A DNA stretch of 64,000 nucleotides from Candidatus Melainabacteria bacterium (lineage in GTDB: Bacteria > Cyanobacteriota > Vampirovibrionia > Gastranaerophilales > Gastranaerophilaceae), in assembly GCA_022009935.1 (NCBI GenBank), contig CP091731.1, forward strand, positions 1,922,001-1,986,000, given 5' to 3'. Numbering within the stretch: the first letter of the stretch is position 1; the number at the start of each line of letters is the position of its first letter. The notes below the pieces were generated by a model. It saw only the letters and a list, made by a program, of their open reading frames with translations. It ran no database searches and had not been told where the DNA came from. The position numbers and the translations under genes are program-made. Shown here piece after piece: positions 9,650 through 17,770 of the stretch.

Positions 9650-10519
9650 AGCAGAGCTTCGTGATTTGATGGATTCTAAAAATTACAGTTTAGCATTCGT
9701 TTCAACTGCGACAGGAATTGCTAAATCATCAATCAGTATGTGGCTTAACGGTGCATATAAAGGCGATAATGCAAAACTAACAGATAAAATTAACAATTTT
9801 ATTCAACGTGAGCAAGAACGCTCCGGCAACGATGAACTTCCAATTGTAGATATTTCAATAATTAAATATATCTCTGAAATCGGCAGACTTTGCCACACTA
9901 AAGGTAAAATCGGTGTTTGTGTCGGTCGTGCCGGACTTGGCAAAACCGTTGCTGTAAAAGAATATACAAAAAATGCTCTTGACGCAATTTTAATCGAAAG
10001 TGATTCGGGTTACACAGCAAAATCGTTATTAAAAAGAGATTCACAGACGTCTTGCTCTTTCAGGTAAAGGCTCTGTGTATGATTTGATGGGTGAAGTTGT
10101 AAATAAATTAAACCAATCAGGCAGACTACTTATTATTGACGAAGCTGAAAATCTGCCATATAGAGCTTTTGGAAATTACTCGAAGAATTCACGACAAGAC
10201 TGGTGTCGGTGTTCTTCTTGTGGGTAGAAATATTTTGTTTGAAAACCTCAGAGGTTTCAATAATCAATATGACCAACTTTATTCAAGAGTTAAATACCAC
10301 AAATTGCTTGATAGATTGCTTATTCAAGACGTGGTTAAAATTCTTGAATCAGCAGGTCAAGATCCAAAATTAGCTGAAACTTATCTTCAGTATTCAGATG
10401 GCAATACTCGAAGATTGGAACATCTAATTACTCACAGCATCAGCGTTGCTAAATTTAATGGCAAGGCTGCGGTCGATGGTGCGGTGATTAAACAAACTTC
10501 TAAGTTATTGATGGCATAA
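9639..10519 (+). CDS. Phage C target-DNA ATPase MuB (one frameshift)
   Basis: About 293 residues. An N-terminal HTH (SLAFVSTATGIAKSSISMWLNGAYKGD) precedes an AAA domain with Walker A GRAGLGKT and Walker B LLIIDEAENL, as in Mu gpB. It should bind target DNA and stimulate MuA. The frame breaks near 10030-10045 and continues as IHRRLALSGKGSVYDLMGEVV. The start overlaps the end of MuA. Confidence 0.87.
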
Positions 10520-10533
10520 AGGGGGATTAAATC

Positions 10534-10707
10534 GTGATACATAAAGGTACTGGTAAGTTTTTATTCCGACCCGACTATACCGTATTTTATATATTCTTAA
10601 TCGCCCTTGCCATCTTTATCTTGGGAGTGCAAATCGGAATCAAACATGGTCGTGAATTGCAACTTGAAGATATGAGGATTAAATATGGCTACGATTTCTC
10701 AGATTAG
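10534..10707 (+). CDS. Small single-pass membrane protein
   Basis: 57 residues from a GTG start preceded by AAAGGGGGA. One clear transmembrane helix (TVFYIFLIALAIFILGVQI) is followed by a charged tail, GIKHGRELQLEDMRIKYG. The end overlaps the start of the gp16-like gene, so it sits in the early operon. Function unknown. Lysis-timing or superinfection-exclusion roles are common for such early proteins but nothing here proves one. Confidence 0.55.
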   Translation: MIHKGTGKFLFRPDYTVFYIFLIALAIFILGVQIGIKHGRELQLEDMRIKYGYDFSD

Positions 10708-11140
10708 AAAAATTCATACATTAAAGAATGTCATTGGTTTAGAAGACGATTTATATCGTGAAATGCTGATGTCTTTCGGGGTTCAAAGCTCTAAAAATTT
10801 GACTTATACAGAAGCAATTATCTTCACAGAGATTTTGGAAGAAAAAGCCGTTGCGCTTAATCGTTGGCAAAAGCAGCCAAAGAAATATGAAGGATTAAAT
10901 CGTGGCGAGAAAATGGCAAGCGATGCCCAACTTCGAATGATTGAAGGAATGTGGCGAGAAGTTTGCTATTTCGATAATAACGAATTTGCAAAAAAATCTC
11001 TCAGAAAATTTTTAAAATCCAAGTTCAAAGTGGATGACGTTATGTTTCTGACTAAAAGCCAAGGCTTGCAAAGTTATTCAAGCATTACAGGCTATAAAAA
11101 AGAGTTTAAAAAAGAAAAAAGTGTGGCCACACTTAATTAG
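10685..11140 (+). CDS. GemA/gp16-like protein (DUF1018)
   Basis: 151 residues. The pattern ISQIRKIHTLKNVIGLEDDLYREMLMSFGVQSSKNLT followed by QLRMIEGMWREV is typical of Mu gp16 (DUF1018), often annotated as regulatory protein GemA. In Mu relatives it lies in the early region and affects host gene expression. It fits the order MuB, small protein, gp16, Mor. The frame is intact. The ATG follows ATGAGGATTAA. Confidence 0.75.
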   Translation: MATISQIRKIHTLKNVIGLEDDLYREMLMSFGVQSSKNLTYTEAIIFTEILEEKAVALNRWQKQPKKYEGLNRGEKMASDAQLRMIEGMWREVCYFDNNEFAKKSLRKFLKSKFKVDDVMFLTKSQGLQSYSSITGYKKEFKKEKSVATLN

Positions 11141-11165
11141 TAGAAGAAAAATAAGGAGAAAACAA

Positions 11166-11291
11166 ATGGATCAGACAATGGACAAAATGGCAGACGAAAA
11201 AGCAAACATGATGGGTAACCAATTCTTCGGTGAAGTTTCACACGATGAACCTAAAGAATGTGCGGTTATGGGTTTAATTAAAATCAAATAA
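11166..11291 (+). CDS. Short early protein (41 residues)
   Basis: Begins MDQTMDKMADEKANMMG after a good RBS (AAGGAG) and ends MGLIKIK. The next frame starts three bases later, with no RBS of its own. A one-base loss near 11288 would join the two into about 107 residues. No recognised family. Confidence 0.45.
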   Translation: MDQTMDKMADEKANMMGNQFFGEVSHDEPKECAVMGLIKIK

Positions 11292-11293
11292 TT

Positions 11294-11491
11294 GTGCTTG
11301 ATGAAGAATTAAACGAAGCAAAATTGCGTTATGCCGATGTTGCTCTTGAAGAAGAGAATTGGAGTGCAAAATACGAACGCAAACAGACTTGTAAGATTCT
11401 TGAAGGTCAAATTGCAATTCTCAATAAATTGCAGAGAGACTTTGAATGTATGCTTACCCCAATGCCTAAATCAATGGCTATGGCAGGTTAA
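11294..11491 (+). CDS. Short early coiled-coil protein, or continuation of the previous gene
   Basis: 65 residues from GTG, or the C-terminal part of the preceding gene after a frameshift. Heptad-like and charged: DEELNEAKLRYADVALEEEN then KILEGQIAILNKLQRDFE. The stop is followed two bases later by the first hammerhead ribozyme. Function unknown. Confidence 0.45.
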   Translation: MLDEELNEAKLRYADVALEEENWSAKYERKQTCKILEGQIAILNKLQRDFECMLTPMPKSMAMAG

Positions 11492-11493
11492 AA

Positions 11494-11558
11494 GGTCGAA
11501 ACGGTCGGCTAACGGTGCAAGCTGACCGTCTTAGAGTGATGCTCTAACTGATGAGACC
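11494..11558 (+). ncRNA. Type II hammerhead ribozyme, copy 1
   Basis: All core elements are present in the permuted order with stem II open. GGTC then GAAAC, stem III GGTCGGCT / AGCTGACC, cleavage triplet GTC, stem I TTAGAG / CTCTAA with loop TGATG, then CTGATGA and GACC, which pairs with the first GGTC. Cleavage is expected between 11530 and 11531. It starts two bases after a stop codon and ends 22 bases before the next start. Type II hammerheads are known from bacterial and phage genomes. Confidence 0.9.
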
Positions 11559-11580
11559 AAATAAAGAAAAGGAGTAAATT

Positions 11581-11865
11581 ATGGAAACTCAAGAAAAAGC
11601 AACACAGGTTTTGGATAAGCAAATTTCTGAAGTTCAAGCAAAAATTAATCAAGCAAAAATTAACATAGCAGATGTATTTATCAAAACGACAAGCATTGAT
11701 ATTCAAGACATTCGTTCCCCTAAAGATGCTCTGCCATTCATAGAAGATATGGAAAAGATGCCGCATTACTTAAATACCGTAAAGGCACAGGAAAAAGTCC
11801 TCGCAGCATTAACAAAATCTCGTGCAGAGATTGTTACCGCAATCACAGGTGAATTTGTAAAATAG
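11581..11865 (+). CDS. Early coiled-coil protein bracketed by two hammerhead ribozymes
   Basis: 94 residues, METQEKATQVLDKQ...TAITGEFVK. It has a heptad-rich N-terminus (QISEVQAKINQAKINIADV) and a helical C-terminus, and no recognised family. The RBS is AAAAGGAG. Hammerheads lie 22 bases upstream and one base downstream, so self-cleavage would release a monocistronic RNA of about 368 bases (11531-11898) with a 5' hydroxyl. It lies between gp16 and Mor in the early operon. Confidence 0.65.
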   Translation: METQEKATQVLDKQISEVQAKINQAKINIADVFIKTTSIDIQDIRSPKDALPFIEDMEKMPHYLNTVKAQEKVLAALTKSRAEIVTAITGEFVK

Positions 11866-11866
11866 A

Positions 11867-11926
11867 GATCGAAACGAGCCATTTTAAAAAGGCTCGTCTT
11901 AGTGTAAGGCACTAACTGATGAGATC
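11867..11926 (+). ncRNA. Type II hammerhead ribozyme, copy 2
   Basis: GATC then GAAAC, stem III GAGCC / GGCTC with an A/T loop, GTC cleavage triplet, stem I TTAGTG / CACTAA with loop TAAGG, CTGATGA, then GATC closing stem II with the first GATC. Cleavage is expected between 11898 and 11899. Every stem differs in sequence from copy 1 while pairing and core are kept, which is strong internal covariation. It starts one base after a stop codon and precedes mor by 21 bases. Confidence 0.92.
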
Positions 11927-11947
11927 AAAAAAAGTATGAGGAGAGAT

Positions 11948-12245
11948 ATGCGATTTGAAAAATGGATGGAAAACGTAACAATTGATGATTTACCGAATGA
12001 TGATTTAAAACTCATAGCTGAAGTAGCCGGACTAAAACAGGCTATGCTATTTATTTTTTCTTTTTTCAGGTGTTGTTGTTAGCATTCCAAATAATCCATT
12101 CACTAAATTAAGAGATAACTATATTATGAACCATTACGATGGGACAAGAACTTCTATAAATAAACTTGCAACAGAATGCGGAATTACACACAGGCATGTT
12201 TATAGAATTCTAAAAAAGAGATTAGAACCCCCAACCCCTAAATAA
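11948..12245 (+). CDS. Mor-family late/middle transcription activator (one frameshift)
   Basis: About 98 residues after correcting a T-rich stretch near 12055-12068. VTIDDLPNDDLKLIAEVAGLKQAM, a strand SGVVVSIPNNP, LRDNYIMNHYDG, and a C-terminal HTH (INKLATECGITHRHVYRILKK) match Mu Mor/C activators. It should switch on phage middle or late promoters, likely including those at 31.2-31.5 kb. RBS AGGAG. Last gene of the early operon, followed by a terminator. Confidence 0.8.
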
Positions 12246-12277
12246 TATCTTGCGTTGATAGTATTCATCACTTCTTT

Positions 12278-12314
12278 GCCTTGATGTTTATTGTTTCACA
12301 TTGAGGCTTTTTTT
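12278..12314 (+). terminator. Terminator of the phage early operon
   Basis: Stem GCCTTGATG / CATTGAGGC (two wobbles) with a 12-base loop, then seven T. It lies about 30 bases after the mor stop. Confidence 0.8.
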
Positions 12315-12345
12315 GTTACAATTAGTGAAACTGGAGGAAATATTT

Positions 12346-13159
12346 ATGAGTTTTTCAGATACACACGCAAATTATAAAACATACGAAAGTGAGAAATTCT
12401 ATGTTAAGGATTTCCCTGATGATATTGAAGAAGCTTTGCAAGGGTTATTGGTAAAGTTTGCTGATGGGGAAGGACGTAAATTAAAATTTCTAATAAATAA
12501 AATAGGAACTGTTGTTAATTCAGGTATTACAGAAAATTGGGGTTGGGATTATTTAATACAAGATCTTAATGAAAGTATTAGAAAATTAATCATGAGTAAT
12601 TATAATAAATTTTTCGATTTTTTAGAGCTATTGTATGATAATGATGTTGCATCTATTAACGAAATTAACGACTTTTTAGAAGATAATTCTATTGGTTACA
12701 AGTTTTCTAATGAATCAGGCTATTACACTTGGATTTTAAGAGAAGACTGTGAAATTACTGCTATTCAACGAACCGAAACTCTTTTGCAAACACCAACCAA
12801 TCTTTGTAAACAAGCAAAAGAACACTTAAAACAAATTATAAATAATTTAAATACAGGAACAGAGAGAGCAAAAAAAGATGCTTTAAGAGATGGTTTATCG
12901 GCACTTGAAACATTAATGAAACAGATTACACATACAAACGATATAAAAGATGCTACAAAAGAACTAAGAAATTTAAATATTGCACCTGACTTTTTTAATA
13001 AAAGAAGGTTTATCTATATGGGATAGAACACATCAAGAGTATCCTGATATTCGTCATGGTAATCCCAATGTAGTGTCAATAGGAAAAGCTGAGTTACTTT
13101 ATTGCCTGAATAAAATTTTAATTTATATTGAATTTCTATGTGATTTGAATATAAAATAA
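12346..13159 (+). CDS. Cargo gene (moron) of unknown function, possible abortive-infection type
   Basis: About 270 residues when the A/G run near 13005 is corrected. The C-terminal part then reads LSIWDRTHQEYPDIRHGNPNVV. Start ATG with RBS GGAGGAAA; an upstream in-frame start lies within the terminator and is less likely. The pattern of two helical halves with AKKDALRDGLSALETLMKQIT and a terminal RHGNP motif recalls AbiJ/HEPN-like C-terminal domains of defence proteins, but I cannot name the family. It is an isolated gene between mor and the convergent late arm, typical moron placement. Confidence 0.5.
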
Positions 13160-13351
13160 TTATTCTTCAACAGGTGTTATTGAATCCATATCAATATTAT
13201 ATTTTCTGCCATCTTCATCAACGCAGGTAGCGAATGGAACTTTTGCATCGGCATAAACATTTGTCCAAGTGTATAATAAAATTCCTCGTTTTTGAGTCTT
13301 GTGATTAAAAACCTTTGTGCCAAACATTGTTCTGTCTTTTTCAATTGTCAT
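13160..13351 (-). CDS. Small phage protein, last gene of the left late arm
   Basis: 63 residues, MTIEKDRTMFGTKVFNHKTQ...SITPVEE. Soluble, with YTWTNVYADAKVPFATCVDEDGR in the middle, probably beta-rich. Its end abuts the convergent cargo gene. An AAAGGAT-type RBS precedes it. No known family. Confidence 0.5.
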   Translation of the reverse strand: MTIEKDRTMFGTKVFNHKTQKRGILLYTWTNVYADAKVPFATCVDEDGRKYNIDMDSITPVEE

Positions 13352-13364
13352 TGTTTTATCCTTT

Positions 13365-13725
13365 CTATTTGTTAATAATTACTTTAATTGCATTTTTTAC
13401 TTCAGGTTTATTAGTTTTGAAATCGATAAATTTACTTGTTACTTTTGTAAATTGAATTGAACATCCGTTTTCAACAAATAATGCCAATATATCTTCAATT
13501 CTTGCTTGACAGTTTGTGATTGTAATGTAATCAATATTGAACTCTTTGCAATGTTCAATAATAGGTTTTACGTCATACTCCCAAATTACATCACTAAAAT
13601 TAATGTTTTCATTTGTTGTATCTAAAGTCCTCTCATAAGCATAAAAGAATGTTGAATTAATACCTTGATCTTTTAAGCATTTGTCAATGTTTTTTGCTTG
13701 TTCTAATTTTTCAATCTTTTTTCAT
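13365..13725 (-). CDS. Phage hypothetical protein (DUF7698-like), frameshifted at codon 3
   Basis: 120 residues if the A6 run after the start codon is A5: MKKIEKLEQAKN, then FYAYERTLD, ISD-type VIWEYDVKPIIEHCKEFNIDYITIT and a basic C-terminus VTSKFIDFKTNKPEVKNAIKV. This pattern recurs in small phage proteins of gut Firmicutes and related phages; the role is unknown. RBS AAAGGA. A structured intercistronic element lies directly upstream. Confidence 0.55.
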
Positions 13726-13744
13726 ATTTATGTCCTTTCGTTTT

Positions 13745-13823
13745 TAATGTGCATTAACATTAATCACTCGTTGTGACTTTAATTTAAAGTCATTGGGAGT
13801 GATTTTTGTATCATTTCAACACA
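13745..13823 (-). ncRNA. Structured intercistronic element, copy 1
   Basis: Directly after the stop of the upstream gene the minus strand reads TGTGTTGAAATGATACAAAAA (short hairpin). It continues with ATCACTC...GAGTGAT enclosing TGACTTTAA...TTAAAGTCA, then the hairpin TTAATG / CATTAA. The same order recurs at 14071-14150 and 15318-15394. It is unlike any riboswitch or ribozyme I know. Confidence 0.5.
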
Positions 13824-13824
13824 A

Positions 13825-14052
13825 TTATTTTTTCTCAATTATTTCGCCAAAATATATGTCGTTCGGCTTTTCAGGATCGAGTAAGCATTCAATCATAAAT
13901 ACAAATCTCTCGCCGGGATTTTCACCATTGAGGCATTCGCAACCAACCATTGTTTTATCTTCACTCATAGCAATCACTTTATAATCAAAATTGTCTGAAT
14001 TGCTTATTCCTTTTATCTTTTTTAATTTGTAAATGCCGTTTAATTCAATCAT
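13825..14052 (-). CDS. Small phage hypothetical protein
   Basis: 75 residues, MIELNGIYKLKKIKGIS...YFGEIIEKK. Predicted all-beta, with SEDKTMVGCECLNGENPGERFVF in the middle. RBS AAGGAG. Structured elements flank it on both sides. No family recognised. Confidence 0.5.
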   Translation of the reverse strand: MIELNGIYKLKKIKGISNSDNFDYKVIAMSEDKTMVGCECLNGENPGERFVFMIECLLDPEKPNDIYFGEIIEKK

Positions 14053-14070
14053 AGCTTGCTCCTTAACTTT

Positions 14071-14150
14071 TAATGTGCATTAACATTAATTACTCTCAAG
14101 CCTTTTAATTTAAAGTCATTGAGAGTGATTTTGTATCATTCAGACACATA
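14071..14150 (-). ncRNA. Structured intercistronic element, copy 2
   Basis: Begins two bases after the upstream stop codon: TGTGTCTGAATGATAC hairpin, then ACTCTC / GAGAGT enclosing a GACTTTAAATTA stem, then TTAATGTTAATGCACATTAA identical to copy 1. The outer stem sequence differs from copy 1 but still pairs, which supports a conserved fold. Confidence 0.5.
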
Positions 14151-14151
14151 G

Positions 14152-14403
14152 TTATTGAGCAATATAATATTGCGTTGGAGCATAATTGTTGAAGTTCCAA
14201 CGCAAGTCGTGGTAAAAATCTTGCTCGTAATTTGGAGTTGGTTTAACGAAAGGCGGTAGGAAGTTTTTGCTTTCCTCATGGGCTTTATAAGAATTAATTG
14301 CCGTTCTTAATTCAGCATAAAATTTTGCTTTAAATTCCTCTAAGGTTAATTCCAAGCGTTCTTTATGATTTTGTCTATTATTAATTATGATTTTTCTATT
14401 CAT
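14152..14403 (-). CDS. Small phage hypothetical protein
   Basis: 83 residues. A basic N-terminus MNRKIIINNRQNHKERLELTL is followed by a helical segment EFKAKFYAELRTAINSYKAHEE and a Tyr/Asn-rich tail ending YYIAQ. No family recognised. Separated from the next upstream gene by a terminator. Confidence 0.45.
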   Translation of the reverse strand: MNRKIIINNRQNHKERLELTLEEFKAKFYAELRTAINSYKAHEESKNFLPPFVKPTPNYEQDFYHDLRWNFNNYAPTQYYIAQ

Positions 14404-14456
14404 TTATAATTATCCTATCTTATAATTTTTTAATCCGTAATTGCCTGAATGGCTAA

Positions 14457-14483
14457 TAAAAAACAGGGGATGAACCCCTGTTT
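14457..14483 (-). terminator. Terminator after the DUF4268-like gene
   Basis: On the minus strand the stem AAACAGGGG / CCCCTGTTT with a five-base loop is followed by TTTATT. It lies just after the stop of the upstream gene (14495). Confidence 0.8.
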
Positions 14484-14494
14484 ATAGATATAGT

Positions 14495-15301
14495 TTAAAT
14501 GCTTTTTCTGAATTTTTCTGCCAATTCAATGTGTTTTTTAGCCGTTTGGTTATAAGTTTCTTTGTCTTTCAAGTCTGAATCAATAACCTGTCTTATATTG
14601 CAACTTTTATTTGAATCCAAGCATTGCCATATCAAAGTTCCGAGTTCTTTTTCAATTTCGTCTTTGTGTTTGTATAATTCGGTATATTTGGCTTTATCGT
14701 TTCCGATAAATATTTCTGTTGCAACGTAGGCATCTTTTACACTCATTGTCTGCTTAATATAAGCACCTTTAACTCCGATTGGGACGTTTTGATAATGTTG
14801 TGATGCCGGCTGAACTTGAAAATCACCTAAGCCCATTTCATCACAGACTTCAGAATAAACAGTCCAATAATCAAATTGAATGCCGCTTGTCTGAGTTATT
14901 GCTCTTGGTTTCTTTTCTTTGATTTTGAATTCAGGTTTCAACAGGCATTCAAAGTCTATTTTATCCACGTTCAAAAATGCTTTAAAAACAAAAAATCCAA
15001 GTTCGCCATCTGAGCCTTCATTCAATATTTTTAATACATTCATGATTTGCTCTTTTGGGTTTGTAACAAACCAAGCAAAATACGGCTTTTTAGGCAGATT
15101 TAAAACAGTTTCATTGTTAATAGAATTAACCAAAGTGTCGAAGTTTTGCGTTAAATCAACGAGGGTAACAATAACTTTGCCGCTTTTGCTTTGATAATCT
15201 GCCATTGTTGAAGTAACGATAACGGGTGTGTTCTTTTCCAAGTATTCAGAGAAGTTTTGCTTTGTCTTTAATACTTGTTCAGGTGTAATGTTTTCTGTCA
15301 T
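14495..15301 (-). CDS. DUF4268-like protein
   Basis: 268 residues from the ATG at 15301, chosen for its strong RBS AAAGGAGG; the frame is open for ten more codons upstream. The C-terminal half (QFDYWTVYSEVCDE, KDAYVATEIFIGNDKAKYTELYKHKDEIEKELG, ending NQTAKKHIELAEKFRKSI) matches the DUF4268 layout, often found in putative DNA-modifying or nuclease-associated proteins. The role in the phage is unknown; self-protection or host takeover are possible. Confidence 0.6.
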   Translation of the reverse strand: MTENITPEQVLKTKQNFSEYLEKNTPVIVTSTMADYQSKSGKVIVTLVDLTQNFDTLVNSINNETVLNLPKKPYFAWFVTNPKEQIMNVLKILNEGSDGELGFFVFKAFLNVDKIDFECLLKPEFKIKEKKPRAITQTSGIQFDYWTVYSEVCDEMGLGDFQVQPASQHYQNVPIGVKGAYIKQTMSVKDAYVATEIFIGNDKAKYTELYKHKDEIEKELGTLIWQCLDSNKSCNIRQVIDSDLKDKETYNQTAKKHIELAEKFRKSI

Positions 15302-15317
15302 AAAGACCTCCTTTGTT

Positions 15318-15394
15318 TTGTACACACCCATTCATCACTCGTTTAATAATTTAATTAAAGTCATTGTGCCTGATTTTGTATCATTCGGACACAA
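15318..15394 (-). ncRNA. Structured intercistronic element, copy 3
   Basis: Starts right after the upstream stop: TGTGTCCGAATGATACAAAATCA, as in copy 2. The following AATGACTTTAATTAAA segment is shared, but the outer stem is weak here (GGCAC / GAGTG), so this copy is divergent. It precedes the DUF4268-like gene with its strong RBS. Confidence 0.4.
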
Positions 15395-15799
15395 TTATTT
15401 TTTTCTTACATTTCTCTTTTCATTAAGTGCCAAATAATGAATTTGAGTTTTCATATCCGATAAAGTCCTTGCTTCTCTTACACGTTCAACTTGTCTGTCA
15501 AACTCATCAGATATTTTAGGGAAGTTTTCATCGTTTGAATCTGTATTAGAAAATTTTTCTCTAATCTTATTAAAAGATTCTAATTCCGTATCTAAATTTC
15601 TGCGAGCTTTATTCATTTGTGCTTGAGTGGATCTATATGCTTTGTTTAATTCGTCATCTGTCATTTGATGATATTTATCCATAAACTCTGTACGAAATGA
15701 ATTATTATCATTTTCATATTTATTTCTTAATTCGGAAGAATTTGTTCTTGCACTTCCGCCTCCGCCACTTCTTCCACCGCCTGAGCCACGTCCGCCCAT
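15395..15799 (-). CDS. Gly-rich phage hypothetical protein
   Basis: 134 residues. A Gly/Ser N-terminus (MGGRGSGGGRSGGGGS) precedes a long, charged coiled-coil segment (DDELNKAYRSTQAQMNKARRNLDTELESFNKIREKF). Proteins with this Gly-rich start are frequent in phages of gut bacteria, with unknown function. RBS AAGGAG. Confidence 0.5.
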   Translation of the reverse strand: MGGRGSGGGRSGGGGSARTNSSELRNKYENDNNSFRTEFMDKYHQMTDDELNKAYRSTQAQMNKARRNLDTELESFNKIREKFSNTDSNDENFPKISDEFDRQVERVREARTLSDMKTQIHYLALNEKRNVRKK

Positions 15800-15801
15800 A
15801 A

Positions 15802-16424
15802 TTAGACTCCTTTCTTTTTATTAAATTTATTCATATACGGTTCGAACCATCGGATGTTTTTATATCCTTCAAATTCGGTTAGTCTGTTTCCATAAACCAA
15901 AATCTTTTTGGTTCAAGTTGTTTCAACATTTCTTTAAATCCTTGCATAAAGAGGTGTTTTGCATTTTCATTATTCAAAACTCCGATCGTTCCAATTGCAA
16001 CAATTGAGTTTTTGGGAATTCCTAAAAATGTATATTTATAGCTTGATTCATCTGACCAACTAACTGTTGGGATAACTTTTATTCCTAAATGTTGCCAGTA
16101 GCAAGCACACCAACGATTTCTGTAAACCTGCCATATTTGAAAGGCAGTCGGATAATTTGTGTACATAGAAAAATCAGGAGACAAGACTCCATCATATTTT
16201 TTCAATTCTTCAATCTGAGAATCAGCATTTTTCCAACATCTCTCAAAACGGTAATCATCCAAGAAAAAATGTGCCGTTCCGTTACGGTTTGAATCTACCC
16301 GATAAGGGATGAGTTCTTTTATCTCGAACTCATCTGCTTTGATATCGGGTATTCCGTATGAATTAGAGGAAGAGAAAAACCTTTTTCAACATTTTGCACG
16401 TTTAGTAAATCTCGCCAAGACATA
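15802..16424 (-). CDS. DUF4417-like phage protein (frameshifted at both ends)
   Basis: About 205 residues when joined. The start region MSWRDLLNVQN continues, after an indel near 16370, with GIPDIKADEFEIKELIPY. The central body (DDYRFERCWKNADSQIEELKKYDGVLSPDFSMY then NRWCACYWQHLGIKVIPTVSW and LPKNSIVAIGTIG-like FLGIPKNSIVAIGTIG) matches DUF4417. The C-terminus resumes as LVYGNRLTEFEGYKNIRWFEPYM if one A is added near 15905. The function of the family is unknown. Confidence 0.65.
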
Positions 16425-16432
16425 AAAACTCC

Positions 16433-16724
16433 TTATGCTCTTAATTCTTTTACTTTTTCAAGAAGATGATTTGCAAAGGTTTCAATTGTGTTCACACCTT
16501 GATTGAAACAATAATCATCCAACTCATTCGGCGTATTTTTGATTTTTTCTTTTAGTATAAATAAACTATCAATTGCCGGTTGAGTGTATTTTGCGAGGTT
16601 TTCATATAATTTGGTGATTGAATTTGGAACATTCTTTTTTTATAAGTTTTAAAATGAACGGTTGAATAACTGCCCATATTGCACTAAAGTCTTTCCAATT
16701 CTTAATTAACAACAATAAATTCAT
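16433..16724 (-). CDS. Small phage protein next to endolysin (frameshifted)
   Basis: About 97 residues: MNLLLLIKNWKDFSAIWAVIQPFILKLI, a break in a long A run near 16636, then NSITKLYENLAKYTQPAID and TIETFANHLLEKVKELRA. The N-terminus is hydrophobic (LLLLIKNW...IWAVIQPFILKLI) and could associate with membrane. With the adjacent amidase it may belong to the lysis cassette, but it has no holin signature. Confidence 0.45.
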
Positions 16725-16738
16725 AATAATTTCCTTTC

Positions 16739-17252
16739 TTAGTAAACTTGTATTTGCCGGCTTTGATTGAATTTTTTATAATAAGAGATTTTGTTTCTTA
16801 GGTATTTTCCGACACTTTTTTGTGATAAATTCGGCAAATAGTGAAGATAAGTAATATCAATTTTGCCTTCAGGTTTTGTTTTCTTACGATCAAATTCATA
16901 GTGTGTGAAAACTTTGTTTTCATCGACTATAATTCCGTAATTCACGCATAAATATCCTGCAAGGCAGCACAAAGCCTCAACCTGTTTTTGTGTTAGGGGA
17001 TATTTTGTTTGTTTTTACCTAAATCAAAACCTGCCATTCCACAAACTGACAAACCAATACAACCAGTATTTCCGCCACCGCAATGTGCGGCATAATTGCC
17101 GTCATAACAATTTAAATTATCTTCAGGTTTATGCGTTCCCGGATAAATTCTTCCAAGTTTATCGATGCAATAATGGTATGCATTTAAGTCAACTTGGCAA
17201 GGGAATTAGCACCTGCTGTCCAATGTAAGCAGATTTTTGATAATGATGTCAT
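16739..17252 (-). CDS. Phage endolysin, N-acetylmuramoyl-L-alanine amidase (frameshifted)
   Basis: About 170 residues after joining. ICLHWTAGANS at the N-terminus holds the first zinc His, followed by AYHYCIDKLGRIYPGTH, YAAHCGGGNTGCIGLSVCGMAG, KQVEALCCLAGYLC and a C-terminal KVFTHYEFDRKKT that supplies later zinc-site residues. This is an amidase_2-like fold that cuts the glycan-peptide amide bond of peptidoglycan at lysis. Breaks are near 17190 and 17010. Confidence 0.75.
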
Positions 17253-17263
17253 ATTAAAACTCC

Positions 17264-17764
17264 TTATTTATAACGAATGCAGATATGAACAATTTGTGAT
17301 GGGGGTTGAACGGTTTTTGAAGCACCGTAAATTTTATTATTTGCGGATGCTTTACTTGTTGTTAGTGTTTTTGATGCCCATAGTCAGGATTACCACGCCC
17401 TTCTTCAGCAACTCCTGTCGCATCCCAATAAAAAGCACTAACAGTATGTGTGTGATCAGGAATTCCTGCCGCAATTTATTTTCCGACATTAGTTCCCGGT
17501 TGTAAAAATCTTCCTGTGATGTTGTAGTCAGGAATTCTAAACTCATCACTTGCTTCGGTTCCGTCATTAAATCTTGAGCCAATTACAGCATACAGTTGCT
17601 TGTAATCCGAAATCTTTAATTTAAAGCCATCACAAGGTAAACATTTTTCATGAGTATAATTAATCGGATAAGTAACCAAGGATCCTATAAATTCAGGTGT
17701 TAAGTTGTTTTTATTGTAATTATTTTTGATTTAAAGGGGCAGTTTGTAATGATAATATTTCCAT
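17264..17764 (-). CDS. Tail fibre, collar-domain gene 1 of 4 (frameshifted)
   Basis: Begins MEILSLQTAPLNQ and continues, after an indel in an A run, as NLTPEFIGSLVTYPINYTHEKCLPCDGFKLKISDYKQLYAVIGSRFN, FRIPDYNITGRFLQPG, a variable centre with further breaks, and the common end ASKTVQPPSQIVHICIRYK. This is the phage tail-collar layout: fold near the CDG motif, RIPD...GRFL, and a C-terminal receptor-facing tip. It is the most degraded of the four copies. Confidence 0.65.
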
Positions 17765-17770
17765 ATAAAC

